Made by a program: the position numbers and the translations under genes. A DNA stretch of 64,000 nucleotides from Sphingomonas sp. CROZ-RG-20F-R02-07. Lineage in GTDB: Bacteria > Pseudomonadota > Alphaproteobacteria > Sphingomonadales > Sphingomonadaceae. Positions 36,294 to 44,325 of this stretch are shown one piece after another (position 1 is the first letter of the stretch; every line of letters begins with the position of its first letter). The stretch spans positions 62,001 to 126,000 of the forward strand of contig NZ_JAKNQJ010000007.1 of the NCBI RefSeq assembly GCF_022662335.1, in the 5' to 3' direction. The notes below the pieces were generated by a model, which worked only from the letters and a program-made list of their open reading frames with translations, was not told where the DNA came from and made no database searches.

Positions 36294-37310
36294 TTGACGG
36301 GCGCGGTGGACCGAACGGCACCCGATCGGGATCGCCTGTTCCGTTACGACCGGCGGATCGTCGCGAACGCCGCGCGCGCGACGTTCGCGCGCTGGCACGA
36401 TCGGGCCCTGCTGGCGCTTCTGCTGCTCCTGCCGGTCGCAGCGGCGCATGGCGCGCTGGCCGATCGGCCGTGCCGGACGGCGGCGGGTGTGGGGTTCGGT
36501 ATCGGCGTCCTGTTCGGCGCGACCGTCGCCCGGTCGATCGGGGCACGGCTCGCGCATCACACAACGGACGGCCCGCTAGCAGCAGATGCGCTGCACCGCG
36601 CGACCCGCTGGCGCTATTCCGCGATCTGGCACGCGTATGGCTGGGCGGCGCTCGCGATCCTGGTGCTCGGCGCGCGGCCGGCGCTGCTGGTGGCGGCGAC
36701 GATCGGCTATCTGGTCGGCATGGCGTTCGGCGCGATCGATCGCTTCGTTCCACATCCCTCGCCGGGCGGCGCGAAGATCGGGCGGACGCTGCGCGAATGG
36801 CTCGGCCGCCCGCATGCGGGGGTCGCCGCCGGTGCGGCGCTGCTGCTCGTGCTGCTGGGGATGCGGTTCGGTGGATCGGGCCACGCTATGCTCGTGGCGG
36901 TAGCGGCCGTCGCGACTGGGATCGCAACGCTCGCGCTCACGATCGTGGACGATGCGGCGATCCGGTTCCAGACCGCCGCCGGCTGGGGATGGAGCCGGAT
37001 CGCCACGACCCGCGGCCGGGGCACGCTGGCCCTGGCGGGGATCGGCGCGGGCGGCGGCCTGCCGATCGCCGGGGGGATGGTCGCGGCCTTGATCGTCGCG
37101 GTGGCGGCCGCTGGCCTGCTGCTGATGCTGCTGCGCATCCTTACCTATCGGCTCCACCGCCGGCGCTTTGCCGATGGTCTCGTCTCGGTCGTGAGCGCGC
37201 TGCTCGTGCTGGTCGGCGTGGCGATGCCGGTCGCGCTTCCGCTGGTCGTCGTCGCGCTGCTCTGGCGTGTCGGGCGTCGCGCATCGGCGCGGACATGGCT
37301 GCTCGCATGA
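36294..37310 (+). CDS. Polytopic membrane protein, likely partner of an ABC ATPase; unassigned
   Basis: A protein of up to 338 residues with about eight hydrophobic segments (around 38-55, 63-80, 112-145, 180-197, 200-216, 240-285, 295-325). It starts with a basic cytoplasmic tail. I do not recognise a family. Its stop overlaps the ATG of an ABC ATPase gene (ATGA), so it is probably the permease half of an ABC transporter, as in ABC-2-like exporters, although classic ABC-2 motifs are not seen. The start may be TTG at 36294 or GTG at 36306; no strong ribosome binding site decides between them. Confidence 0.68.
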   Translation: MTGAVDRTAPDRDRLFRYDRRIVANAARATFARWHDRALLALLLLLPVAAAHGALADRPCRTAAGVGFGIGVLFGATVARSIGARLAHHTTDGPLAADALHRATRWRYSAIWHAYGWAALAILVLGARPALLVAATIGYLVGMAFGAIDRFVPHPSPGGAKIGRTLREWLGRPHAGVAAGAALLLVLLGMRFGGSGHAMLVAVAAVATGIATLALTIVDDAAIRFQTAAGWGWSRIATTRGRGTLALAGIGAGGGLPIAGGMVAALIVAVAAAGLLLMLLRILTYRLHRRRFADGLVSVVSALLVLVGVAMPVALPLVVVALLWRVGRRASARTWLLA

Positions 37311-38038
37311 CCCCGGCCGTTCATCTGCACGATGCGTCGGTGGATCGCGACGGGACGCGCGTCGTCCATAACGTCGCGCTGACGATCGCGGCCGGATCGT
37401 GGTTCGGGCTGATCGGCGCGAACGGATCGGGCAAGACGAGCCTCTTGCGCGCCATCGCCGGACGACTGCCCTTTGCCGCAGGCGGGTCCTGTCGGGTGGA
37501 TGGCGTGGAGCGAACCGCCGATCGCACCGCGCGCGCAGAGCGCTTCGGGTTCCTGCCGCCAGCCGAAAGCCTGCCCGATTCGCTGCGCACGCGCGACCTG
37601 ATCGCGCTCGTCGGCGGCCGTGCGCGCGACCCATGGCCGGCACTCGAGCCGCTACGGGCGGCGCTGGGGCTCGATGCGCTTCGCGATCGCTGGATCGGCG
37701 ATTGTTCCGCGGGCATGCGGCAGCGCATCGCGATCGCGGCGGCATTCGCCGGCGGCCATGACGCGGTGATCCTCGACGAGCCGTTCAACTGGCTCGATCC
37801 CGTGGCGGCGTTCGATCTGCGCGCGGCGCTCCGAACGATGGTCGGGCGCGGGCTGACGCTCGTCACCGCGCTTCACGATCTCGGCCTGCTGGCGGCGAGC
37901 TGCGATACGGGCGTGGTCCTGGCGGACGGCCGAATCGCGCTGACGTTCGATGCCGAGACGCTCAGCCGCGCGACGCAGGCGCCTCAGGCGTTCGAGCGCG
38001 AAATGATCGAAATTCTTCGCACAGGCGCCACGCGTTGA
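37307..38038 (+). CDS. ABC transporter ATP-binding protein
   Basis: A 243-residue nucleotide-binding subunit. Walker A is GANGSGKTS (about residues 36-44), and Walker B is DAVILDEPFNWLDP. The signature loop reads CSAGMRQR instead of LSGGQ, a variant common in export-type ABC-2 systems. A histidine switch lies in VTALHDLG. It is coupled to the preceding membrane protein gene by an ATGA overlap; an in-frame ATG four codons earlier (37295) is a weaker alternative. The substrate is unknown. A strong terminator follows. Confidence 0.86.
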   Translation: MTPAVHLHDASVDRDGTRVVHNVALTIAAGSWFGLIGANGSGKTSLLRAIAGRLPFAAGGSCRVDGVERTADRTARAERFGFLPPAESLPDSLRTRDLIALVGGRARDPWPALEPLRAALGLDALRDRWIGDCSAGMRQRIAIAAAFAGGHDAVILDEPFNWLDPVAAFDLRAALRTMVGRGLTLVTALHDLGLLAASCDTGVVLADGRIALTFDAETLSRATQAPQAFEREMIEILRTGATR

Positions 38039-38077
38039 GTGTAGCGGGCCTCATCGCGTCCGGCCTTCACCAACGGA

Positions 38078-38108
38078 AAAGGGGCGGCCCGCAACGGACC
38101 GCCCCTTT
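38078..38108. terminator. Strong bidirectional terminator
   Basis: AAAGGGGCGG and CCGCCCCTTT form a perfect 10-base-pair stem with an 11-base loop, flanked by A and T runs on each strand. It separates the ABC ATPase gene (plus) from exbD (minus) and can end both transcripts. Confidence 0.88.
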
Positions 38109-38132
38109 GTCGCACCGTCTTCGATCCGGGGA

Positions 38133-38558
38133 TTAGAAGTCGTTGCGATATTGCTCGTTGCCGATGAAGCCCAGCTTGCTGATCGCCGAACGCTTGACCA
38201 CGGCCAGCGTGCGATCGACCACCTCGTACCGCGCCTGCGGATCGGGTTGGAAGTGCAGTTCGGGCTCGGGGTTCATGCTCGCGGTCTGGTCAAGATACTG
38301 ACGCAGCGTCACCTCGTCGACCGGGGTGCCGTTCCAGGCGACCTGGCCGTCCGCACTGATCGACACCTTGTTCTTCTGCGGATCGATCGGCGGCGGGTTG
38401 TTCTTGGAATTGACCGGCAGATCGACCTTCACCGCATGCGTCTGGATCGGGATCGTGATGATGAACATGATGAGCAAAACGAGCAGGACGTCGATCAACG
38501 GCGTCATGTTCATTTCCATCATCGGCTCGCCGTCATCGGAGCCGCCACTCATTGCCAT
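38133..38558 (-). CDS. exbD: ExbD/TolR-family biopolymer transport protein (second copy)
   Basis: A 141-residue protein with a short cytoplasmic head, one membrane helix (about 20-42) holding the proton-path Asp23 in MTPLIDVLLVLLIMF, and a periplasmic domain ending LAVVKRSAISKLGFIGNEQY. It works with ExbB to feed proton-motive energy to TonB. It is the last gene of tonB-exbB-exbD-exbD and lies 37 bases after the first exbD copy. Two non-identical ExbD copies are usual in sphingomonads and may form a heteromeric stator. Confidence 0.92.
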   Translation of the reverse strand: MAMSGGSDDGEPMMEMNMTPLIDVLLVLLIMFIITIPIQTHAVKVDLPVNSKNNPPPIDPQKNKVSISADGQVAWNGTPVDEVTLRQYLDQTASMNPEPELHFQPDPQARYEVVDRTLAVVKRSAISKLGFIGNEQYRNDF

Positions 38559-38595
38559 GCTAGTTTACTCCTGATGTCGCTGGACGGACGCGGGC

Positions 38596-39078
38596 TCAAA
38601 GCCGCGTCACGCCTTCGCCCGGGGGCGGAGACGAGATGAATCCGACCTTGGCGAAGCCGGCGTTCTGCATCGTGTAGATCGCGCCACCGATGCACTTGTA
38701 CGGCGTGTTCACGTCGCCGCGGATATGCGCTTCCGGCAATTCGAGGCCGGCGGCACCGGCGCCGCCCTGGCGCGCGATCTCGGTCTTCAGCTTGGCGACC
38801 GCGCGGTTGAGCAGTTCGTCATGCGAGACGCGGGTCATGTTCCAGTAGACCGCACACTGGCCGGCATCGTCGGTGGTGATCGACAGCGACACGTTTTCGG
38901 GCTTGGTGGTGGTCGGATCGAAGCGGACGTCGGGGAGCTTCAGCTTCACCGCCTGCACCGCGACGGTCGCCGTCACCAGAAAGATTATGAGGAGCACCAG
39001 CATGACGTCGACCAGCGGCGTCGTGTTGATGTCCGACATCGGTTTTTCGGTGGAGTCGCCACCAACACTCATCGCCAT
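38596..39078 (-). CDS. exbD: ExbD/TolR-family biopolymer transport protein (first copy)
   Basis: A 160-residue paralogue of the downstream ExbD, with membrane helix about 21-43 and Asp24 in TTPLVDVMLVLLIIFL. Its periplasmic domain is longer and has a cysteine pair (DAGQCAVYW and YKCIGGAIY) absent from the second copy, possibly a disulfide. It follows exbB after a gap of 98 bases that holds a poly-G hairpin, so its expression may be set separately. Confidence 0.92.
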   Translation of the reverse strand: MAMSVGGDSTEKPMSDINTTPLVDVMLVLLIIFLVTATVAVQAVKLKLPDVRFDPTTTKPENVSLSITTDDAGQCAVYWNMTRVSHDELLNRAVAKLKTEIARQGGAGAAGLELPEAHIRGDVNTPYKCIGGAIYTMQNAGFAKVGFISSPPPGEGVTRL

Positions 39079-39133
39079 GTGCGAATGATCCTATCTTCGT
39101 TCAGCCACCGGCATCGGTGCCGGAGCGGGTACG

Positions 39134-39163
39134 CCGGGAGGGGGGGGGGGCCCATCCTCCCGG
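39134..39163. repeat. Hairpin with an 11-G homopolymer between exbB and exbD
   Basis: CCGGGAGG (39134-39141) and CCTCCCGG (39156-39163) are perfect inverted arms. The left arm merges into a run of 11 G (39140-39150) that forms most of the loop. It lies in the exbB-exbD intergenic gap. It could attenuate or process the message, and the homopolymer is prone to length change. Confidence 0.65.
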
Positions 39164-39176
39164 AGCGCCGGGTCGT

Positions 39177-39980
39177 TCAGGCGCGGGGCGGAACGCCGCC
39201 GGTCTGGCCGGCCGTCGTCGTCGCCGAAGGCTTGGTCGTCGCGGCGTTGGTCGGACGGGCGTTGGGCGCCGCCGGGCGGACCGCGCCGTTCGAGGCCAGG
39301 AAGCCCAGCACGTCGTTCGAGAAGGCCGACAGGTCTTCCGCGATCGACTTGTTGCGACGCTGCAGCCAGTTGTAGGCGAGCACGGCCGGAACCGCGACGA
39401 CCAGGCCGAGCGCGGTCATGATGAGCGCCTCGCCGACCGGGCCTGCGACCTGGTCGATCGAGCCTGAGCCCGACGCGCCGATCTTCACCAGTGCGCGGTA
39501 GATGCCGATCACGGTGCCGAACAGGCCGATGAACGGCGCGACCGAACCGACCGTCGCGAGGAAGGCGAGACCGCCGCCCAGCTTCGAGTTGATCGCCGCT
39601 TCCGAACGGGCGAGCGAACCATGCAGCCAGTCATGTGCCTCGACCGGATCGGTCAGCTTGGCATGCTGCGCCTGCGCGGCGAGACCGTCGTCGACGATCT
39701 GCTTGTAGGCCGAGTTCTTGTCGAGCTTGGCCGCACCCTCGTGCAGCGAGTTCGCGTTCCAGAAGCCCTGACGCACGCGCTTGGCCTGGTTCATGATCTT
39801 CTGCTGCTCGAACAGCTTCGAGAAGAGGATGTAGAACGACACGATCGACATCAGCACCAGGATGCTGAACACGGTCTGCGAAATCAGGCCGCCTTCGCGG
39901 AGCGACTGCTGGAGGCCGTAGGGGCTGGCGCCCTTGGCGGCCGCTTCGCCGCCCGCGGCGAGAATGGAAATGAGCATCAT
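39177..39980 (-). CDS. exbB: MotA/TolQ/ExbB proton channel protein
   Basis: A 267-residue inner-membrane protein with three membrane helices: about 32-55 (TVFSILVLMSIVSFYILF), around 140-165 (FLATVGSVAPFIGLFGTVIGIY) and around 185-205. The GTVIGI loop and the helix-3 region ALIMTALGLVVAVPAVLAYN are hallmarks of ExbB. The C-terminal tail is Thr/Ala/Pro rich. It forms the channel energising TonB. The ATG at 39980 has AGAAGGA eight bases upstream; a TTG further upstream is less likely. Confidence 0.93.
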   Translation of the reverse strand: MMLISILAAGGEAAAKGASPYGLQQSLREGGLISQTVFSILVLMSIVSFYILFSKLFEQQKIMNQAKRVRQGFWNANSLHEGAAKLDKNSAYKQIVDDGLAAQAQHAKLTDPVEAHDWLHGSLARSEAAINSKLGGGLAFLATVGSVAPFIGLFGTVIGIYRALVKIGASGSGSIDQVAGPVGEALIMTALGLVVAVPAVLAYNWLQRRNKSIAEDLSAFSNDVLGFLASNGAVRPAAPNARPTNAATTKPSATTTAGQTGGVPPRA

Positions 39981-40031
39981 CGAGTTTTCCTTCTGAACCA
40001 ATCGCTAAAAGATGAATCTGACTTCCGACAA

Positions 40032-40706
40032 TCAGTCCCTTGGCAGGACCCAACGCACCGGCAACGTCGTGGTCGAAGCAATCGCGGCGCCGCTCTCGTC
40101 CTTCGCCGGTGTATACCGCACCTTCTGCTTCGCGATCCGGCAGGTGGTGTTGTCGAGATCGCTATTGCCGCTCGACGACGTAACCGTGCAGTCGGTCACG
40201 CGACCATCGGTGCCAATCGTGAGCTTCGCCACCACGCGGCCCTGTGCCTCGGCACGCTGGGCTGCAGGCGGATAGGCGTCCGGCCCGAAATACTGACCCG
40301 GATTGCCCTTGGCCACGGCCGCCTGCGACACCACACGCACCGGAGGTGCCGGGGGGTTCGGCGGAGCCGGCGGTGCGGGGGGCGCAACCGGCTGGCTCGG
40401 CGGAATCACCGGCGTCGTCTGCATCGTGAACGTCGCGGTGGGCGGCACGATCGGCGGCGGCGACACCACCGTGGTGGGCGGCGGCGGCAGGTTCGGCTGG
40501 TTGGGCGGAGGCGGCGGCGGTGGAACGTCGGGCGGCGGCGGCGGCGGCGGCGCCACGTCGAACGTGTTCAGCTTCTCCGTCGTCTTCTTAATATACTGGT
40601 ATGCAAGACCAGTAATGAAAGCGTAGCCCAGTGCGACATGGATCAGGACCACGATCACGATCGCGGTCACCTTGCCCCCGGACATCTTCTGGTCAGTATA
40701 AGCCAT
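40032..40706 (-). CDS. tonB: TonB-family energy transducer
   Basis: A 224-residue protein with a cytoplasmic start (MAYTDQKMSGGK), one membrane helix (about 13-33), a proline-rich periplasmic spacer (about 50-135) including runs of seven Pro, and a C-terminal TonB domain (YPPAAQRAEAQGRVVAKLTIG and VRYTPAKDESG). It transfers energy to TonB-dependent receptors such as the BtuB in this window. It heads the tonB-exbB-exbD-exbD operon. The ATG at 40706 is chosen at the natural membrane-anchor start rather than the longer open frame. Confidence 0.93.
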   Translation of the reverse strand: MAYTDQKMSGGKVTAIVIVVLIHVALGYAFITGLAYQYIKKTTEKLNTFDVAPPPPPPPDVPPPPPPPNQPNLPPPPTTVVSPPPIVPPTATFTMQTTPVIPPSQPVAPPAPPAPPNPPAPPVRVVSQAAVAKGNPGQYFGPDAYPPAAQRAEAQGRVVAKLTIGTDGRVTDCTVTSSSGNSDLDNTTCRIAKQKVRYTPAKDESGAAIASTTTLPVRWVLPRD

Positions 40707-40829
40707 TCGGCAATGACACTCCCTAATTGCAACGACTGGCCCCTCCGCCGGAGCGTCGGGAGGCTTCCAACCGTCTGTCACCGAGGCCTCGGGGCCCCGC
40801 GCAGTGCCCGAGTCCTACCGTTACGTTAT

Positions 40830-40852
40830 CCGACACGCAAACGCTTTGTCGG
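40830..40852. promoter_or_regulatory. Inverted repeat in the divergent tonB / exported protein promoter region
   Basis: CCGACA, 11 bases, TGTCGG form an interrupted palindrome in the 221-base gap between tonB and the divergent exported-protein gene. A regulator site is possible. I see no Fur-box-like sequence and no clear promoter elements to confirm it. Confidence 0.3.
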
Positions 40853-40927
40853 CGCAACAAACGTTCAATCGCCCCTCCACCAACTTGTTTCTGTAACATT
40901 CAGATCAAAAGGCGTAGCCGGGAGGGC

Positions 40928-41794
40928 ATGACCGCCGCCCGACCCCGCCGCCATGCCCGCCTCGTCCTCGCCCTGTCGCTGGTCGCGATCGCCGCGCCAA
41001 GCGCCGCCGGCGCGCAAGTGCCCGCCGATACTGAACATTCGCGGATCGGGTATGCCGATCTGGCCGATCTGGTGCTGGCCGCCCCGGTGATCGCGGACGC
41101 CACGATCCGGTCGACCACGCGGATCAAGGGCGCGGAGGCCACCGGGCTCGCACCGGGCCTGGTCCGGCTCTATGTCGAGGCGGACGTGCTGGCGCTGCTG
41201 CGCGGCCCCACCGACATGCCCGCCCGGATCGGCTACCTGCTCGACGTCGCGCCCGATCCAGGCGGCCGCCTGCCGAAGTTCAAGAAGGCGCGCGTGCTGC
41301 TGTTCGCGCGGTCCGTCGCTGCGACGCCGGGCCAGCTCCAGCTCGTCGGCCCCGAGGCGCAGCGCGACTGGGCTCCCGAGCTCGACTCGCGCGTGCGCAC
41401 GATCGCCCGCGCGACGCTCGCCGCCGATGCGCCGCCGGTCATCACCGGGGTGGGCAACGCCTTTTATGTGGCGGGGGCGCTACCCGGCGAAGGCGAGACG
41501 CAGGTGTTTCTGACGACGGCGGACGGCCGCCCCGTTTCGCTGTCGGTGCTGCGCCGGCCCGGCGAGCGGCCGCGCTTCGCGGTGGCGCTAAGCGAGATCG
41601 TCGACGAAGCCGCCGCGGCGCCCGCGCCCGAAACGCTGCTCTGGTATCGGCTCGCCTGCACCTTGCCCGCGACTCTGCCCGATCACAGCACCGCCACGCT
41701 CTCCCCCGCGGACGCCGATTCGGCGCGCGCGGATTACCGGTTCGTGATCGAAACGCTCGGGCCCTGCGCGCGCAGCCAGCCGCCCCGGGGCTGA
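40928..41794 (+). CDS. Exported protein of unknown function
   Basis: A 288-residue protein with a signal peptide (residues 1 to about 30, ending SAAGAQ). The mature part has ordered, beta-rich segments (LVRLYVEADVLALLRG, GYLLDVAPDPGGRLPKFKKARVLLFAR, VGNAFYVAGALPGEGETQVFL). Two cysteines near the C-terminus (LACTLP, GPCARS) may pair. I do not recognise a family. GGGAGGGC just before the ATG at 40928 is a good ribosome binding site. It is monocistronic and divergent from tonB. Confidence 0.78.
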   Translation: MTAARPRRHARLVLALSLVAIAAPSAAGAQVPADTEHSRIGYADLADLVLAAPVIADATIRSTTRIKGAEATGLAPGLVRLYVEADVLALLRGPTDMPARIGYLLDVAPDPGGRLPKFKKARVLLFARSVAATPGQLQLVGPEAQRDWAPELDSRVRTIARATLAADAPPVITGVGNAFYVAGALPGEGETQVFLTTADGRPVSLSVLRRPGERPRFAVALSEIVDEAAAAPAPETLLWYRLACTLPATLPDHSTATLSPADADSARADYRFVIETLGPCARSQPPRG

Positions 41795-41796
41795 TC

Positions 41797-42072
41797 TCAG
41801 CCGATCTCGAGCACCTGCCCCGTCGTCGATACCGCGCGTTCGAGGAAATGCGTCGCGGCCTCCACATCGACAGGCGCGGCGCCGGGGCGCGGCAGCACCG
41901 CGTTGACGCGCATCGGCGCGCGCTCGATCGCGAGCGGCGGCAGGGCGGCGAGCGCCAGCGCCAGCGCCAGCCGATCGCGGCCGGGCGCGATCACGATGGT
42001 GAGCGCCTCGCCCGAGGCGCCGCGCACCAGCGGCACGATATCGTCGGCGGGCGCCAGCACCGCCACACTCAT
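41797..42072 (-). CDS. Short Rossmann/SDR-derived protein next to folB
   Basis: A 91-residue protein. The segments ERAPMRVNAVLPRPG and THFLERAVSTTGQVLEIG resemble the C-terminal third of short-chain dehydrogenases (RVNAVAPG and VTGQ-x-L motifs). The N-terminal cofactor and catalytic (YxxxK) parts are absent, so it is either a pared-down Rossmann protein or a gene relic. It overlaps the folB stop by ATGA, which suggests it is translated. In folate operons a pteridine reductase-like SDR would fit, but activity is doubtful. Confidence 0.68.
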   Translation of the reverse strand: MSVAVLAPADDIVPLVRGASGEALTIVIAPGRDRLALALALAALPPLAIERAPMRVNAVLPRPGAAPVDVEAATHFLERAVSTTGQVLEIG

Positions 42073-42440
42073 CGCCGGTGGCGCACCAGCGTGATGCCGA
42101 TCGATTCGCCGTTTTCGGAAATTGCGAGCTTCACGATCTTCACCTTCACCCGCAGCACGCGCGCATCCTGGAGAAACAGCGTCTCGCAGATATGATCCGC
42201 CACGCCCTCGATCAGCGTGAAGTGCACGCCGACCGGCAGCGCGGTCGTCGCGGCATGCTTCAGATCGAGATAGTTCTTCGAGGCCGATAGCGGCGTGTCG
42301 GGCGCGAAGGCCGGCGGGCAGGCGAGATCCACCGTCAGCGAGATGCGCAGCGGCTGCGGCAGGTGCGTCTCCTCCGAATAAATGCCGGTCAGCACCGGCA
42401 CCTCGATGTCGTGCACGTCCAGTTGCAGGGTATCGTCCAT
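42069..42440 (-). CDS. folB: Dihydroneopterin aldolase family protein
   Basis: A 123-residue T-fold enzyme of folate synthesis, which cleaves dihydroneopterin to 6-hydroxymethyl-dihydropterin. Typical parts are VHDIEVPVLTGIYSEE, the LTVDLACPP strand, SKNYLDLKHA and LIEGVADHICETLF, holding the substrate-binding Glu. The C-terminal VKIVKLAISENGESIGITLVR fits the fold. The ATG at 42440 is the family start. It is coupled to the short Rossmann protein gene downstream. Confidence 0.88.
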   Translation of the reverse strand: MDDTLQLDVHDIEVPVLTGIYSEETHLPQPLRISLTVDLACPPAFAPDTPLSASKNYLDLKHAATTALPVGVHFTLIEGVADHICETLFLQDARVLRVKVKIVKLAISENGESIGITLVRHRR

Positions 42441-42478
42441 GCCGCGCGCCTTAGCAGAGACGGCAGGCGAAGGAAGCG

Positions 42479-43111
42479 TCAGGCGGCCGCACTCGGCCGC
42501 GCACTCGCCGCCGCATGCCAGCGCCGCAGGTTCGCGGCGGCGTCGGGCACCATCAGCCGCGCCGCGCGCGCGAAATCGATCGCGACCAGCGCGCTCACGT
42601 CGGCGAAGGTGTAGCGATCGGTCGCGATCCATTCGCGATCGGCCAGATGCGCGTCGAGCGCGTCGACGAACGCCGCCCACATCACGCCCGCGCGCGCCGC
42701 GAGTTCGGGCAGGCGCGCGATCGGCGGCCATTTGCCGGGAATCGCCCGCCCCTCGAAGGCCGGGTTGCCGTTGCGGAACGCATAGACGGCGGCGGCATAG
42801 CCCTCCTGCTCGACCCGCCGCGTCCAGCCCTCGATCGCCGCCACGTCGCGCGGCGTTGTCCCGAACATCGGCGGGGCGGGCTGCAAGGCCTCGAAATAGC
42901 GGCAGATCGCGACCGAATCGGCGATCAGCTCGCCATCGTCGAGCAGCAGCGCGGGCACGGTGCCGCGCGGGTTGATCGCCAGATAGGCCTGGCCGAGCTG
43001 TTCGCCCGCGCGCAGGTCGATCGCGATGCGAGGAACGGCGATGTCCTTTTCGGCCAGCACGATGCGCACCCGCCGAGGCGACGGGGCCCAGGCGGCATCA
43101 TAGAGTTTCAT
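42479..43111 (-). CDS. Glutathione S-transferase
   Basis: A 210-residue GST. The thioredoxin-like N-terminal domain (MKLYDAAWAPSPRRVRIVLAEK) includes NPRGTVPALLLDDGELIADSVAICRYFE with the cis-Pro and the glutathione-binding DS pair. The C-terminal helical domain contains the N-capping box TFADVSALVAIDFA. The substrate is unknown. The ATG at 43111 is preferred because the longer frame would run into the divergent GNAT gene promoter. It reads toward folB. Confidence 0.9.
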   Translation of the reverse strand: MKLYDAAWAPSPRRVRIVLAEKDIAVPRIAIDLRAGEQLGQAYLAINPRGTVPALLLDDGELIADSVAICRYFEALQPAPPMFGTTPRDVAAIEGWTRRVEQEGYAAAVYAFRNGNPAFEGRAIPGKWPPIARLPELAARAGVMWAAFVDALDAHLADREWIATDRYTFADVSALVAIDFARAARLMVPDAAANLRRWHAAASARPSAAA

Positions 43112-43188
43112 CCATCGCTCCCCTTGCGCTGTCGCCCGCGCGGGGTAAGGCGCGCGGCCGGCTGTGTCCACGCCGGCAGGGGAAGCCG

Positions 43189-43683
43189 GTGACCGATTTT
43201 CAGCCCTTGTCGCACGTCGCGCCGATCGCCGTCGAAGCGCTGCTCGATCACGCCTTCGGGCTCGATCGCCACCAGCGCACGGCGTACCGGGTGCGCGGCA
43301 GCGGCTCGGCGATCCCCGCGCTCAGCTTCGCCGCGATCGACCAGGGCGCGCTCGTCGGCACGATCCAGTGCTGGCCGATCCGCTTGGCCACCGATGCGGG
43401 CGCCGCGGTGCCGCTGGTGATGGTCGGCCCGGTCGCGGTCGAGCCGCGCTGGCAGGACGGCGGTATCGGCCGTGCCCTGATGACGCACGCGCTGGAGGCC
43501 GCGGATGCGCAGGGCCTCGACGCGCTGATGCTGATCGGCGACCCGGAATATTATGGTCGCTTCTTCGGCTTCACCGCCGATCGCACCGGCGCTTGGCGGC
43601 TGCCGGGTCCGGTCGAGATGCGCCGACTGCTGGCGCGCGGGGCCGGCGTGCCCGATGCCGCCGGGATGCTGGGGCCCGCCTGA
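43189..43683 (+). CDS. GNAT-family N-acetyltransferase
   Basis: A 164-residue acetyltransferase. The acetyl-CoA loop is VEPRWQDGGIGRALMTHALEAA, followed by IGDPEYYGRFFGF, the typical GNAT pattern. The acceptor is unknown. It starts with GTG, 77 bases from the divergent GST gene, and is followed 54 bases later by the DUF1285 gene. Confidence 0.86.
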   Translation: MTDFQPLSHVAPIAVEALLDHAFGLDRHQRTAYRVRGSGSAIPALSFAAIDQGALVGTIQCWPIRLATDAGAAVPLVMVGPVAVEPRWQDGGIGRALMTHALEAADAQGLDALMLIGDPEYYGRFFGFTADRTGAWRLPGPVEMRRLLARGAGVPDAAGMLGPA

Positions 43684-43737
43684 GCACCCCGCCGCTGGGC
43701 GCTTTACGTGCCCCGCCCCCGCGCCTACCTGCGACGC

Positions 43738-44325
43738 ATGCCGATGGATGCCATCCCCGATCTCGCCACCCTCAGCCTCGCCGAGATCGCGCGGCTCGCC
43801 GCCGAGGCGAAGCTGCCACCGGTCGACAAATGGAACCCCACCCACTGCGGCGACAGCGAGATGCGGATCGCGCGCGACGGCACCTGGTATCACCAGGGAA
43901 CGCCGATCGGGCGCGAGGCGATGGTGCGGCTGTTCTCCACGATCCTGCGGCGCGAGGCGGACGGGCGTTACGTGCTCGTCACCCCGGTCGAAAAGCTCGA
44001 CATCGCGGTGGACGACGCGCCCTTCGTCGCGGTCGAGATGAAGGCGGACGGCGAGGGCCGGGACGCGCGGCTCGCGTTCCGGCTCAACACCGGCGATCTC
44101 GTCACCGCGGGCCCCGCGCACGCGCTGCGCTTCGCCGATGGCGAGGACGGCCCCCGCCCCTATCTCCACGTCCGCGGCGGGATGGAGGCGCTGGTCGCGC
44201 GGCCGGTCTATTACGAACTCGCCGAACGTGCGATCGCCGCCGGCGGCGGCACGGACCATGGCGCCGAGGGCGAAGCGGAACCCGGCATCTGGAGCGACGG
44301 CGCCTTCTTCCCGGTTCGGCCGTGA
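43738..44325 (+). CDS. DUF1285 domain protein
   Basis: A 195-residue cytosolic protein matching DUF1285: LPPVDKWNPTHCGDSEMRI, DGTWYHQGTPIGREAMVRLFSTILRRE and YVLVTPVEKLDIAVDDAPFVAVEM are conserved blocks. The fold is a tandem beta-sandwich of unknown function. Its TGA shares bases with the NUDIX gene ATG, so the two are coupled. The start may be ATG 43738 or 43744. Confidence 0.88.
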   Translation: MPMDAIPDLATLSLAEIARLAAEAKLPPVDKWNPTHCGDSEMRIARDGTWYHQGTPIGREAMVRLFSTILRREADGRYVLVTPVEKLDIAVDDAPFVAVEMKADGEGRDARLAFRLNTGDLVTAGPAHALRFADGEDGPRPYLHVRGGMEALVARPVYYELAERAIAAGGGTDHGAEGEAEPGIWSDGAFFPVRP

